64,000 nt of DNA. Origin: Kiloniella majae. Its GTDB lineage: Bacteria; Pseudomonadota; Alphaproteobacteria; Kiloniellales; Kiloniellaceae. The translations under genes and the position numbers were made by a program. Location of the stretch: the NCBI RefSeq assembly GCF_002118315.1, contig NZ_MTSZ01000005.1:186001-250000 (forward strand), written 5' to 3'. This document shows, piece after piece, positions 33,394-42,723 of the stretch (positions are counted from its first letter, which is position 1; every line of letters begins with the position of its first letter). A model generated the notes under the pieces. The model was not told where the DNA came from and did no database searches. It saw only the letters and a list, made by a program, of their open reading frames with translations.

Positions 33394-34446
33394 TTATTCG
33401 GCTTCACTTCTTATATCGTTTTGCCAATAAGCTGCACAATAGAATTGATCAGGCTTTAATTTCCAGTCAGATTTCAATACTTTGCGTATTGCCCGAGCAT
33501 CTTTTTGTTCACCGCCAAACCAGACATATATGTCTTCATTATCCGGTAAAACAGTTTCAATAATTGAAGACGCAAGCTGATTGCTGTCATTATCCGGTAA
33601 CCAAAAAACCTCTATACCATCAGGTTTTTGAAGATCAGCCTGATAATCAGACTTTCTGACGGACAGATAAACCTGTCCCTTTACGTCCGATGAACATTGC
33701 TCCAGAATACGGGAAATAGCCGGCAGAGCAGTTTCATCGCCCCCCATTAACAACCAGCCATTATTAATATAACCACCCCCACCTGGCCCCATAATGCCAA
33801 CAATAGCTCCTTCTGCAACGCTTTCAGCCCAGTCGGCAGCAACACCACCTTTGTGGCGCACCAGATCAAAATCCAGTTCTCCCAACTCAGTTCTGACATA
33901 ACGCGCGGTATAAACGCGGTTATACAGTTCATCATCTCCTTCGGGAAATTGTACCTTTCCCGATGTAAGGCGAATGGGCCATACAGGTGTTCTATTTGGG
34001 TTTTTAGGAAGCAAAAGTCGAAAATGCAGGCCACCTTCCTCAAAAAGGCTGAGGTCATTCCCCGCTAAGGTCAAGCGTAACATTCCCTCATTTAAAATTG
34101 TCCTTTTAACAACAGCCACTGTTCGAAAGTTAGCCGGCGTTCCCTCGACAATGTTATGACCACTCCAGACAAGATCCGATAGTTTAAGGCTAGGCATGTG
34201 CCCCACAAGGTAATCAGCAACAAAATCACGCATAACATCAAGCCCGTCGTCTCTTTCGGTCTCGATAATCAAGTTCATTTGATCTTGAGTTGCTGAAAGC
34301 CTCAGCAAGCCATATTCGCTTCTTATGGAGAAACTATTATCGTCATGTTTCTCTGCCTCTAGTTCGTGTTGTTCAATATGCCGAACCTGTGCTTCAAGAT
34401 GTTGATCTGCATTATGAAAAGGAAGGCTTAGGGAAGACTGAAACAT
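33394..34446 (-). CDS. Siderophore-interacting flavoreductase with N-terminal DUF2218 domain
   Basis: 350 residues. The first 95 residues (EAQVRHIEQHELEAEKHDDNSFSIRSEYGLLRLS through GLDVMRDFVADYLVGHM) look like a DUF2218 domain. From about residue 105 the ViuB/SIP pattern follows: FRTVAVVKRTILNEGMLRLTLAGNDLSLF, NRVYTARYVRTELGELDFDLVRHKGGVAADWAESVAEGAIVGIMGPGG (FAD binding), then LLMGGDETALPAISRILEQ and YVWFGGEQKDARAIRKVLK (NAD(P)H domain). It reduces and releases iron from imported ferric siderophore in the cytoplasm. It is the last gene of the first uptake operon, 46 bases past the permease. Confidence 0.88.
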   Translation of the reverse strand: MFQSSLSLPFHNADQHLEAQVRHIEQHELEAEKHDDNSFSIRSEYGLLRLSATQDQMNLIIETERDDGLDVMRDFVADYLVGHMPSLKLSDLVWSGHNIVEGTPANFRTVAVVKRTILNEGMLRLTLAGNDLSLFEEGGLHFRLLLPKNPNRTPVWPIRLTSGKVQFPEGDDELYNRVYTARYVRTELGELDFDLVRHKGGVAADWAESVAEGAIVGIMGPGGGGYINNGWLLMGGDETALPAISRILEQCSSDVKGQVYLSVRKSDYQADLQKPDGIEVFWLPDNDSNQLASSIIETVLPDNEDIYVWFGGEQKDARAIRKVLKSDWKLKPDQFYCAAYWQNDIRSEAE

Positions 34447-34492
34447 GGATCGCCTTTTATAATTTAGAGTTTAAAATTAAGTGAAATATACG

Positions 34493-36496
34493 TTATGCAT
34501 TACTGCTTCGAGCAAAGGCATTCTGACGACTCATCAAAATCAATAACAAAGGTGTTCCGACAAGCGCCGAAAGTAATCCGGCAGGCATTTCATAGGGATA
34601 GTCACTGACACGACCAATCCAATCGGCAACCACCATCAAAGATCCCCCCGCCAAGCAAGCAACAGCCATCTGCAAACGAGCTTGATGCAGCCCGAGTGCT
34701 CTAGCGATATGTGGCGCCATTAACCCCACAAAACTGAGGGGGCCGACAAGAACGGTCGCCCCGGCTGTTAAACAGGATGCCATCGCAAAAAGGACAAAGC
34801 GGGATCTCCGCACGTTAACACCAAGTGAAAGAGATACCTTCTCGCCAAAATTTAAGACATCCAACGCGCGTGCCCCGAACAAAAGAGGCAGCATAAGAGT
34901 GCATCCAAGCAAGAAAGCCCCACAGGCTGCTTCCAGACTAACTCCATAGGTAGATCCCGCCATAATGCGAAGCAAATGAACCGAGCGCAGATCCCCTGTG
35001 GCAGCCAAAGCACCGATCAAAGCGTCGATTAAAGCCCCCAGAGCAACACCAATCAAAATCATGCGTTCTGGCTGAAACCCGCTCTTTTTTCCAAAAGCAA
35101 ACAACGCTGCAAGGACAATACTTGCCCCCAAAAGAGCACCTATTGCCAAGGTTTCCGGGCCGACGCCAACAACAAGATAGATACATACACCAATGCCCAT
35201 CATCGCCCCGGCATTAATCCCCAGGACTTCCGGGCTTGCCATAATGTTCCCCGTCAAACGCTGGAGAATCATCCCGGCCAAGGCCAACATAATACCAGCG
35301 CCAAACGCTGCAATAACACGTGGCACACGCCACTGATAAACATCTTTCCAGCTCCCCGACAGATCGAAAGCCCATCCGAAATCTGTATCCCGTCCAAAGG
35401 TGACAGCCACGATCACAATACAAATTGAGATCGCCAACATAACAAAAAGTACCTTTAGTCCCGCTGTTTGCCGCCAAACTAGCGGTGCCTCGTTTGTTTG
35501 CACCACCGTTTCAAACTTCATTCTGGGGATCAGGAATAATAAAAGCGGAGATCCTAAAAGCGCGGTCACAGCACCTGTGGGCACAAATTCGCGTAGACGA
35601 CCTGCTAAAATCTGAATAACAGCATCCGTCATCCACAATAAAGCCGCACCAATCAACGCACTCCATATTAACTGGGACAAGACTTTGCGCGCCCCGCAAA
35701 GCCTAGCAATCATTGGGGCAACCAGTCCGATGAAACCAATAACCCCAACAGCGCTAGTGACAAAAGCAGCCATCGCAATAGCAATTGACACGGCAAAAAA
35801 CCTGATCATTCCCGGTGAAACACCCAGTGATGACGCGCTACCATCGCCCAGAACCAAAAGAGAAAAAGGCCGTACCATAATCATGGACAAGCCAAACAAC
35901 ACCAGAAGTTGGGGCCAAAGTACATTCGCGACATCCCAACTTTGCTGAGATAGTGATCCTGCGCCCCAAATAAACAAACTGGCAAGATATCTGTCATTCA
36001 GCAACACCAGCAAAGAGGCCAATGCACCGAAATAGAGGCTAACGATCAGCCCAGTCAGAACCAGTGAAATGGGAGAAAAATCCCGGCGCGCCATAAGGCC
36101 AAATACGAGAGCAGCCGCAACGCCAGCCCCTACGAGAGCAATAACTTCGCGCCCATAAACAAGCGTCGCCGGGAAGAACAATCCGGCAATGACCAATGCT
36201 AAATAAGCCCCTGCAGATACCCCCATCGTTGTTGGAGATGCCAATGGATTACGCAGCGCCAGTTGCAATATTGCACCCGAAAAACCAAGAGCCAGTCCAG
36301 AGAGGATCGCGACACTCAAGCGGGGTAAAGCAGAAAAAAGAAACAACATTTGCTGAACGTTGTATTCCCCCTTATTGCCTCCATTAGTCAGAATATCCTG
36401 TAAATCCTGTCCCATTAACAACCAGGACAAAAGCAGAGCAACGCCCGTAATTATAAAGAACAGAACCGGGTTATAATTGCGCTGGGTTTCGCTCAT
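34493..36496 (-). CDS. fhuB: Ferric-siderophore ABC permease, fused double FecCD unit (FhuB type)
   Basis: 667 residues, twice the usual FecCD length. Both halves share family motifs: GLALGFSGAILQLALRNPLASPTTMGVSAGAYLAL near residue 65, GVIGFIGLVAPMIARL near 255, GIMLALAGMILQRLTGNIMASPEVLGINAGAMMGI near 405, and SFVGLMAPHIARALGLHQARL near 600. About 18-20 membrane helices. The fused layout is that of FhuB in the hydroxamate (ferrichrome) system. It overlaps the binding-protein gene by 4 bases. Siderophore identity cannot be told from the permease alone. Confidence 0.9.
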   Translation of the reverse strand: MSETQRNYNPVLFFIITGVALLLSWLLMGQDLQDILTNGGNKGEYNVQQMLFLFSALPRLSVAILSGLALGFSGAILQLALRNPLASPTTMGVSAGAYLALVIAGLFFPATLVYGREVIALVGAGVAAALVFGLMARRDFSPISLVLTGLIVSLYFGALASLLVLLNDRYLASLFIWGAGSLSQQSWDVANVLWPQLLVLFGLSMIMVRPFSLLVLGDGSASSLGVSPGMIRFFAVSIAIAMAAFVTSAVGVIGFIGLVAPMIARLCGARKVLSQLIWSALIGAALLWMTDAVIQILAGRLREFVPTGAVTALLGSPLLLFLIPRMKFETVVQTNEAPLVWRQTAGLKVLFVMLAISICIVIVAVTFGRDTDFGWAFDLSGSWKDVYQWRVPRVIAAFGAGIMLALAGMILQRLTGNIMASPEVLGINAGAMMGIGVCIYLVVGVGPETLAIGALLGASIVLAALFAFGKKSGFQPERMILIGVALGALIDALIGALAATGDLRSVHLLRIMAGSTYGVSLEAACGAFLLGCTLMLPLLFGARALDVLNFGEKVSLSLGVNVRRSRFVLFAMASCLTAGATVLVGPLSFVGLMAPHIARALGLHQARLQMAVACLAGGSLMVVADWIGRVSDYPYEMPAGLLSALVGTPLLLILMSRQNAFARSSNA

Positions 36497-37443
36497 GAAT
36501 AATGACTTTCCAGGTGTGACAGTATTAAAGAGAGAAAACGCTCTGCAGATGGCAACATGCCGAACATCATTACAGGCGGTAACATGACAAAACGGTCATT
36601 CTGTACAGAAGGCAAATATTTCCACAGCGGACTTCTTTCCAATGTCGGCTTAATGTCATCCATCAAAGGTTCAAAAACGACCAGTTCAGTATTCTCTGTA
36701 GCTTCAGAAGCCAAGCGTTCCAACCCGACTGTCTGAAATCCCCAATAGTTGGTTTCACCCCTCCATGCATTAATCAAACCGACTTCGTCCATCACATTTT
36801 GATAGAGGCTATTGGCACCATAAACACGGGCATGGCGGGCATCCATAAAGTTCAGTAATGTCAGTGAGGGATAATTTCTTTTTGCTATTAAATCTCGTGC
36901 AGCAACCAGTTTTGTCTCAAAGGATTTGAGATAATTTTCCGCTTCCGTTTCCATTCCAAGTAAAACACCAAGATTTTTGGTAATCTCACGAGAAGCTGGT
37001 AAAGGCTGACTTTGTCCATCAAAGAGAGGAATGACTTCAATCGGTGCAATTTTTTCCAACACAGGCTGATGACTGGTTGTGTAGGGTGTCATAAGAATAA
37101 GATCAGGTTTCAACCGTGATACAGCTTCCAAATTAATCACCAGATCCTGACCGATATCAGCAACAGAATTTGGGAGCTTTGGCTCTCGAACCCAATAGTT
37201 CCAACGTTGCGCTGCAATCACCCCAACAGGCGGCAAGCCGAGTTCTATAAGGGTCGTAGCCGAACCATAATCAAGACACACAATACGACGAGGCGTTTTC
37301 TCTCCTTTCTCAGCATGAGCAGTAGTAAAAGAAGATAAGAGCGATGCAGTCACTCCCATCGCGCCCAGCCCCAGAAATCCTCGTCGGCTCAGATGTGATT
37401 TCGTTCCGCTTTCGGCAAACAGCATCTGATGATCAGGCAACAT
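36493..37443 (-). CDS. fhuD: Periplasmic ferric-siderophore-binding protein, Tat-exported (FhuD type)
   Basis: 316 residues with a twin-arginine signal peptide: SRRGFLGLG at residues 19-27, a hydrophobic stretch (AMGVTASLLSSF) and AHA at the likely cleavage site near residue 44. The mature part has PRRIVCLDYGSATTLIELGLPPVGVIA, GQDLVINLEAVSRLKPDLILMTPY and ENTELVVFEPLMDDIKPTLERSPLW, typical of PeripBP_2 (FhuD/BtuF) proteins. It delivers iron chelate to the double permease. Overlaps the ATPase gene by 11 bases. Tat export suggests folding or cofactor binding before export. Confidence 0.88.
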   Translation of the reverse strand: MLPDHQMLFAESGTKSHLSRRGFLGLGAMGVTASLLSSFTTAHAEKGEKTPRRIVCLDYGSATTLIELGLPPVGVIAAQRWNYWVREPKLPNSVADIGQDLVINLEAVSRLKPDLILMTPYTTSHQPVLEKIAPIEVIPLFDGQSQPLPASREITKNLGVLLGMETEAENYLKSFETKLVAARDLIAKRNYPSLTLLNFMDARHARVYGANSLYQNVMDEVGLINAWRGETNYWGFQTVGLERLASEATENTELVVFEPLMDDIKPTLERSPLWKYLPSVQNDRFVMLPPVMMFGMLPSAERFLSLILSHLESHYS

Positions 37444-38242
37444 AGGTTATTAACCCTTCACCCTCAGGGTGCGGTAAAACCCCCATTTCCACGCCAAAAA
37501 TATTTGCGAGCGTTTCCCGTTGTAAAATATGCTTTGGTGTTCCATCCGCAATCAACTCGCCATCACGTAATGCAAAAAGACGATCACAAAAACGGCCCGC
37601 CATATTGATGTCGTGCAACACCATAAGAACAGAAATCTTTTTTGTGTGAGCAAGATCGCGGATCAAGCTTAGAACTTCTACTTGATGGGATACATCAAGT
37701 GCTGAAATAGGTTCATCGAGCAACAGACATTTTGCATCCTGGGCAATCAACATTGCGATCCAGACACGCTGACGCTCACCACCTGATAAATTATCGACTT
37801 GTCGATCACGTAAAACAGCCGTGTTGGTCAACCTCAAAGCTTCATCAACTTTTTGTCGATCCAGATCAGTAAAACGTCGAAATGCGCCGTGCCAGGGATA
37901 GCGGCCATGAGAAACGAGTTCTTCAACCAAGAGACCTTGTGCTGGTGGCATATGCTGCGGCAGATAGGCAATATGACGCGCAAAGTCTTTTTGCTTCCAT
38001 AAACTGAAGTCAACATCCTTTAGCTGTAAAGTACCAGTGGTTGGTACCATCTGACGTGCAAGAAGCTTAACCAGCGTTGATTTACCAGAACCATTATGCC
38101 CCAAAAGCCCACACACAACACCAGTCTGCAGGTCGAGACTAACGGGTTTGAGAATAGACGCCGAACCAGCCGTGAACGATAGCTCACGACTGGTTAGAAC
38201 AGGCTGTCTTTCTGTAGAAAGGACAGTTTGATGCAATGTCAT
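37433..38242 (-). CDS. fhuC: Ferric-siderophore ABC transporter ATPase (FhuC type)
   Basis: 269 residues. Walker A is GHNGSGKSTLVKLL near residue 50, the signature LSGGERQRVWIAMLIAQD near 147, and Walker B KCLLLDEPISALDVSHQVE just after, with the switch His in LMVLHDINMA. The Q-loop segment AYLPQHMPPAQGL and SHGRYPWHGAF are typical of FepC/FhuC/BtuD-like ATPases. The gene start overlaps the receptor gene stop by one base (TGATG-like), so receptor and importer are co-translated. It powers the FhuB-type permease. Confidence 0.92.
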   Translation of the reverse strand: MTLHQTVLSTERQPVLTSRELSFTAGSASILKPVSLDLQTGVVCGLLGHNGSGKSTLVKLLARQMVPTTGTLQLKDVDFSLWKQKDFARHIAYLPQHMPPAQGLLVEELVSHGRYPWHGAFRRFTDLDRQKVDEALRLTNTAVLRDRQVDNLSGGERQRVWIAMLIAQDAKCLLLDEPISALDVSHQVEVLSLIRDLAHTKKISVLMVLHDINMAGRFCDRLFALRDGELIADGTPKHILQRETLANIFGVEMGVLPHPEGEGLITYVA

Positions 38243-40617
38243 CAGAAACGATAACGAAGGCTGGCCTGGACAGTTCGCCCCTCGTCCTTATAACAACTTC
38301 CAGAGGCACAGATTTGCCCGTCTTTATCAAAAAGATTATTGGCGTTAATCTTAAACTCTGCCCCTTCAAGCTTATGACTTATTTCCCCAAGGTCATAACG
38401 CAGGGCCGCATCAAAGAAATATCGTTCACTGTTTTCAATGGTGTTTGTATCGTTCCCTTCGCTTTCACCAAAATAACGCACCCCACCAGAGATACCCAGT
38501 CCCCGGAAAGTACTGTTTTGAAATTGATAGTCCACATAAGTCGAGACAGTGTGGAGAGGAATACCTGAAACCTGTTTCCCTATGGTCCCGGTTGGGCCAG
38601 CTTTAATTTCAACATCGGTATAAGCATAGGCCGCATTAAGACTAAGGCCTTCCATTAAGGTCGCTACGGCTTCCAGCTCAAAACCCCGCGAGCGCATATC
38701 TTGCTGAACTTGAACATTAATACCCGATGATGAATCAAAGACAACACCGTCTTCTTGATCAATCTGAAAGACTGAAGCTTGAATGACTGCATTTTCATTC
38801 AGAAATTCATACTTTAAGCCTGCTTCCATCTGTTCCCCAACAGTCGGTGCCGCCGGAGTACCATTCACCAGATTACCTACATTTGGTGTAAAGGATGTCG
38901 AATAGTTCGCAAAAGGCACCAGACCGAAATCGGTGACATAAGACAATCCCAATTGCCAAGACAACTCTTCTTCGTCCTGTTTGATTGTACCAGTGTTGTT
39001 TTTGGTTTCCGCATCAAGGAAATCATAGCGAACACCTGCATTCAAACGCCATTTTTCCCAAGCCAAAGAATCATGCACATAAACGCCGATTTGATCCTGT
39101 TCTTGTTCGACATCAAGTGCAGGGTTCATTGTGATAGCACCGCCTATTGCACCAAAGCCTTGGCGTTGATCGTACTCATTCGTGCCATAGTCAAACCCAC
39201 TAACCACTGTATGCTTTACAGCACCGGTTTCCACAGATGTTATCAAGTGATTATCGATAACAAATGTTTTCTGCTCTTCCACGGCCAGTCCGGCATTCTG
39301 GATAGATCCATCAGCGCCCTGCCGAAAGGCATATTCCAGGTTGATATCAACATCCGCATAGCGAGTATTTTGACGGAAGGTGAAAGTATCGTTGAAACGA
39401 TGTTCGAACTCGTAGCCCAGTCGATACTGTTCATGATCAAAATCGTTCCAGTCTTCATGACCGCTATAAAGATCTGTTATGCCATTAGCATCATTGAAAA
39501 AGAAAGCAGTCCCCCCGGTTTGGGAGTCCATATATTCAGTCAGAACAGTTAACTTTGTATCTTCTGTAGGCTTCCATTCAATAACCGGCGCAATATAGGT
39601 ACGGTTGTCGTTATACCCCGGCAAGTCCGTCTCACTGTCCCTGAGAACACCAGTCAGGCGGTATTTGAGGGTTTCGTCTTCATCAATAGCATCAGAGAAA
39701 TCAAAGTTCCCTTGGAAACGCTCATTATTACCAAGAATGAATTCAACCTCACGCAAACGATCTTTGGTTGGACGTTTTGTTACAATGTTGGCAAAACCAC
39801 CGGATGAACTGGCCCCATAAAGCGTTGATGATGGTCCTTTAAGTATTTCAACCCCTTCTACACCATAGGGTTCAGCACGATACACAGCCGAAGACCCGCT
39901 GAACTGGCGCAAACCATCCCGAAATACACCGTTGTATACCCCGTCAAAACCACGAATGGTGAATGAATCATAACGAGTATCAAATCCAAAGGCACTGGTT
40001 ACAATACCCGGAGTATAGGCAAGCGCCTCGTTCAAGGTTTTGGGTGCTCGGTCATCCAGTTGCCGTTCAGTTACAACCGAAATATTCTGGGGCACTTCAA
40101 TCAGCGGCGTATCTTTTTTAGTACCGATCTGACTGACCAGCGGAACATAGCCATCCTGAACAAGAGTATCATCACTTTCAGCTTCGATCACAATCGGCGC
40201 CAAACGGCTGTTTTCTTGATTCGCCTCTAGGTCAAATTGCCCGATTGTTACTGTTCCATCATCAGCAACAATGTAGTTCAGCCCCGTTCCATCCAACAAC
40301 ACAGTAAGTCCGCGTTCAAGAGACATAACCCCATGCACACCAGAAGTTCTTAAATTTTCCAATGTCGTACCATCTGCCAAAATTTGAACATTGGCTTGTT
40401 GACCAAAGAGCAACACTGAATCTGCCAACGATTGTGGCGCGATTTGAAAGCGTAAATTTTGTTGCTGTACCTGTGCTGTCTCATCAGCGGATTTATGATC
40501 GGCAGTTTGTGCAAAACCGCTATTGATTGTAATCAATGATGTTGCCAAAGCCGTTGTCATCATCATTACGTAACGACGCAAGACTTTAGCCTTGCGCATT
40601 TCTTGAACCTCACTCAT
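38242..40617 (-). CDS. TonB-dependent siderophore receptor with STN signalling domain, system 1
   Basis: 791 residues. A signal peptide ends near residue 37 (GFAQ). The STN signalling domain follows at about 54-110 (LRFQIAPQSLADSVLLFGQQANVQILAD), then the plug at about 165-290 (PQNISVVTERQLDDRAPKTLNEALAYTPGI, FTIRGFDGVYNGVFRDGLRQF, GVEILKGPSSTLYG) and a beta-barrel ending in the terminal Phe (LRYRF). Such FecA/FpvA-like receptors signal through FecR to FecI. It heads an operon with fhuC, fhuD, fhuB and the flavoreductase, and fecR and fecI lie upstream. The plug resembles FhuA/FpvA-type receptors. Ligand not determined. Confidence 0.9.
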   Translation of the reverse strand: MSEVQEMRKAKVLRRYVMMMTTALATSLITINSGFAQTADHKSADETAQVQQQNLRFQIAPQSLADSVLLFGQQANVQILADGTTLENLRTSGVHGVMSLERGLTVLLDGTGLNYIVADDGTVTIGQFDLEANQENSRLAPIVIEAESDDTLVQDGYVPLVSQIGTKKDTPLIEVPQNISVVTERQLDDRAPKTLNEALAYTPGIVTSAFGFDTRYDSFTIRGFDGVYNGVFRDGLRQFSGSSAVYRAEPYGVEGVEILKGPSSTLYGASSSGGFANIVTKRPTKDRLREVEFILGNNERFQGNFDFSDAIDEDETLKYRLTGVLRDSETDLPGYNDNRTYIAPVIEWKPTEDTKLTVLTEYMDSQTGGTAFFFNDANGITDLYSGHEDWNDFDHEQYRLGYEFEHRFNDTFTFRQNTRYADVDINLEYAFRQGADGSIQNAGLAVEEQKTFVIDNHLITSVETGAVKHTVVSGFDYGTNEYDQRQGFGAIGGAITMNPALDVEQEQDQIGVYVHDSLAWEKWRLNAGVRYDFLDAETKNNTGTIKQDEEELSWQLGLSYVTDFGLVPFANYSTSFTPNVGNLVNGTPAAPTVGEQMEAGLKYEFLNENAVIQASVFQIDQEDGVVFDSSSGINVQVQQDMRSRGFELEAVATLMEGLSLNAAYAYTDVEIKAGPTGTIGKQVSGIPLHTVSTYVDYQFQNSTFRGLGISGGVRYFGESEGNDTNTIENSERYFFDAALRYDLGEISHKLEGAEFKINANNLFDKDGQICASGSCYKDEGRTVQASLRYRF

Positions 40618-40666
40618 CGAGCGGTCTCCACTAATTTTATTCGCTGAGATCCAGAGCCGAAACCCT

Positions 40667-40687
40667 AAATGCGAACAAGTCGCATTT
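40667..40687. promoter_or_regulatory. Inverted repeat in the receptor-1 leader
   Basis: AAATGCGA and TCGCATTT are exact 8-base arms separated by five bases, between fecR and the TonB receptor gene. It may be an operator for the partner sigma factor's promoter region or an RNA hairpin in the leader. No T-run follows. Confidence 0.4.
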
Positions 40688-40739
40688 TCAACCTCTATAT
40701 CCGAACAACGACAGAGAAAGCACGTTTTTCAATTATTTT

Positions 40740-41774
40740 TTATTTTTTTGATAAAATAATAATCCAGGGTGAAATTTCAGTCACTTCAAGCCCGTGTAAA
40801 CTGGCAATTCCACGAAGACTTTTACGCGGCTGTGACAGTTTGAAAACACCCGTCAAACGTCTCTCGCGAATGTCAGCATCTTGAATAAAAATATGCCCGT
40901 TAAAAAAGCGATCGATTTGACTAACAACAGAGTTGAGAGATTGATCCCGGACTTTCAAGTAACCCTCTCGCCATGATGCGATATCACCGACAGGGCTTTT
41001 GGAAAGCTTATAGCCCTCGGTATCTAAAAATTCGATGCGCTCTCCGGGTCTCAGTTGAACCGAAACAGAACCCCGGTGCATATGATTGACTTGAACGAGC
41101 CCTTCAGTAACAGCAACACGAATTCCCGCTTCTTGCTCATCAACAAGAAATGCAGTCCCCAGGACTTTTGTCTGGATATTCTTCTTGTTAACGACAAAAG
41201 GTCGTGTCGTATCTTTGCTCACCTCAAAAAAAGCTGCACCTGATACAATTGTCACCTTTCTTTCTTTCCTTGAAAATACCACATCAAGTGCAGTTTCTGG
41301 TGCAAGAGTAATCCGGCTACCATCATCCAGATTCAAGACAAGGGCTTCAGAGTTACTGTTTACGTAGTCAGCCCCGAGGTATTTAAATTTAGGTCCCGAA
41401 AACCCTATGACCAAAAACAGTATCATGAAAGCAGTGACATGGACGACACCGCGGGTTAAACATGATTTAGCGGATAAGGGTAAATAGACCGAAGAAAACG
41501 AAGAACTCTTTTCCGCCACACCCTGATCAAGAAACAAGTCCGGTTCAGGAATTTTATGCGATTTCTGCGACCTGACAGAAGGTACACTCAAAGCTGGTCC
41601 AACATGCCCCAGCAAATGCCAAGTACGTGAAACCACTTCCCAGTCCTCTTGATGTTTAACATCACTTTCGAGCCACAGCTGAAAATCCTGCTGTAAAGTC
41701 AAGTTCTCGGGATCATCATTAAGTAACACAATCCATTCGCTGGCTCTTTTGGGGATCAGTAATTCGTTTGTCAT
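40740..41774 (-). CDS. fecR: FecR-type transmembrane anti-sigma regulator, system 1
   Basis: 344 residues from the ATG at 41774 with GAGAG just upstream; the frame begins earlier at a GTG. The N-terminal cytoplasmic part (RASEWIVLLNDDPENLTLQQDFQLWLESDVKHQEDWEVVSRTWHLLG) is the FecR_N domain with its conserved Trp residues. A membrane helix (VTAFMILFLVIGF) lies near 115-130. Then comes the periplasmic FecR domain (DGSRITLAPETALDVVF, GAAFFEVSKDTTRPFVV, VLGTAFLVDEQ). The C-terminus receives the signal from the receptor's STN domain. Next upstream is fecI, and the receptor gene lies downstream. Confidence 0.88.
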   Translation of the reverse strand: MTNELLIPKRASEWIVLLNDDPENLTLQQDFQLWLESDVKHQEDWEVVSRTWHLLGHVGPALSVPSVRSQKSHKIPEPDLFLDQGVAEKSSSFSSVYLPLSAKSCLTRGVVHVTAFMILFLVIGFSGPKFKYLGADYVNSNSEALVLNLDDGSRITLAPETALDVVFSRKERKVTIVSGAAFFEVSKDTTRPFVVNKKNIQTKVLGTAFLVDEQEAGIRVAVTEGLVQVNHMHRGSVSVQLRPGERIEFLDTEGYKLSKSPVGDIASWREGYLKVRDQSLNSVVSQIDRFFNGHIFIQDADIRERRLTGVFKLSQPRKSLRGIASLHGLEVTEISPWIIILSKK

Positions 41775-41858
41775 GCTCTCACTTGGTTTGCTTGGCGATT
41801 TTGCCTTATAGATACAACGCTGTAGCACGTTGTTTTTTCAATTTTACCGTAAAGTCCC

Positions 41859-42389
41859 TTATTCAGTTTGTCTTTTTAAGCTTGTTTTACAATGCTCCAA
41901 GGCACTTGAAACCATGGCATGAGCCGTCCCCAATGAAACATCAAGTCGGTCAGCTATATCGACCAGCTTCAAGCCTGAAAAACGGTGAAGTTCAAAAGCA
42001 AGTCTTGTTCTCTCTGGAAGTTCGTTTAGCGCGGCACGCAAAACAATCAGCTCCTGGCGTGCGCCTGCGTGTTGTTCAGGGGAAATCTGCCCGACATCAG
42101 AGGAGATCAATGATAAATCTTCTTCCTGCATATAAGAATTTTCACGCGTCTTTTTTCGCAAAGTATCCAAACACAGGTTTCGTATAATTTGATAGAGATA
42201 CCCAACCGGTTCTTCCAGGATTGTACCCTGTTTTCTCTTTTCGACGCCAATTACTCGAAAATAGGCATCTTGCACCACATCTTCTGCAACATGTCGCTCT
42301 CCGACGATCGACTTAGCGTAGCCAACCAGATCTTTACGGTGAAGCATAAAAAGCTGCAACAGGTCATGTTGGTGGGCAATAGAACTCAT
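41859..42389 (-). CDS. fecI: ECF sigma factor, FecI type, system 1
   Basis: 176 residues from the ATG at 42389; the frame starts earlier at a TTG. Region 2 includes MLHRKDLVGYAKSIVGERHVAEDVVQDAYFRVIGV. Region 4 includes RAALNELPERTRLAFELHRFSGLKLVDIADRLDVSLGTAHAMVSSALEHCKTSL, with a recognisable helix-turn-helix. These are the features of iron-starvation FecI-like sigma factors. It activates the receptor gene when FecR is triggered. A Fur-box-like sequence lies about 270 bases upstream, in the shared region with exbB. Confidence 0.88.
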   Translation of the reverse strand: MSSIAHQHDLLQLFMLHRKDLVGYAKSIVGERHVAEDVVQDAYFRVIGVEKRKQGTILEEPVGYLYQIIRNLCLDTLRKKTRENSYMQEEDLSLISSDVGQISPEQHAGARQELIVLRAALNELPERTRLAFELHRFSGLKLVDIADRLDVSLGTAHAMVSSALEHCKTSLKRQTE

Positions 42390-42723
42390 AATTTTAACCT
42401 GAAGCGTCGACACATAATTTTTGCGAATGACTTTCAATTACAAAACATTTCGCATAGATGTCAAACACCCTCAGGTTGAGTTTTAACTACGCGGCACTTT
42501 GTATCTCAACTCCGAGTTACTTCAAGGCAACAATACAAACCTTATATAAATATTATTTTTCAATATATTACATAATTTTCCTTACAAAAATAAATATATC
42601 AAAACTGCGCCCTATTCTCTGAAAACAAGAAATTCCATTGCTTTAATAATTTTATCTGATAATGAGTATCACTATTATTTAGAGTCGCATTCCTTTTTTA
42701 AGATAAGCAAGGACTGGAAAAAT
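42390..42723. promoter_or_regulatory. Divergent control region, fecI-1 and exbB
   Basis: 334 AT-rich bases between the divergent fecI and exbB genes. It contains one strong Fur-box-like site about 50 bases before exbB. I can see no second Fur site close to fecI in this stretch, so fecI may use a promoter that is read from farther away or be controlled otherwise. Confidence 0.45.
42658..42676. promoter_or_regulatory. Fur-box-like operator
   Basis: GATAATGAGTATCACTATT matches the consensus GATAATGATAATCATTATC at 15 of 19 positions, including the GATAATGA arm. It lies 48 bases upstream of the exbB start, the usual location for iron repression of an exb-tonB operon. Confidence 0.7.

Noticed and set aside
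38953-39552. Plus-strand open frame of 199 codons
   Set aside because: Antisense within the TonB receptor gene, which has a continuous, well-matched frame.
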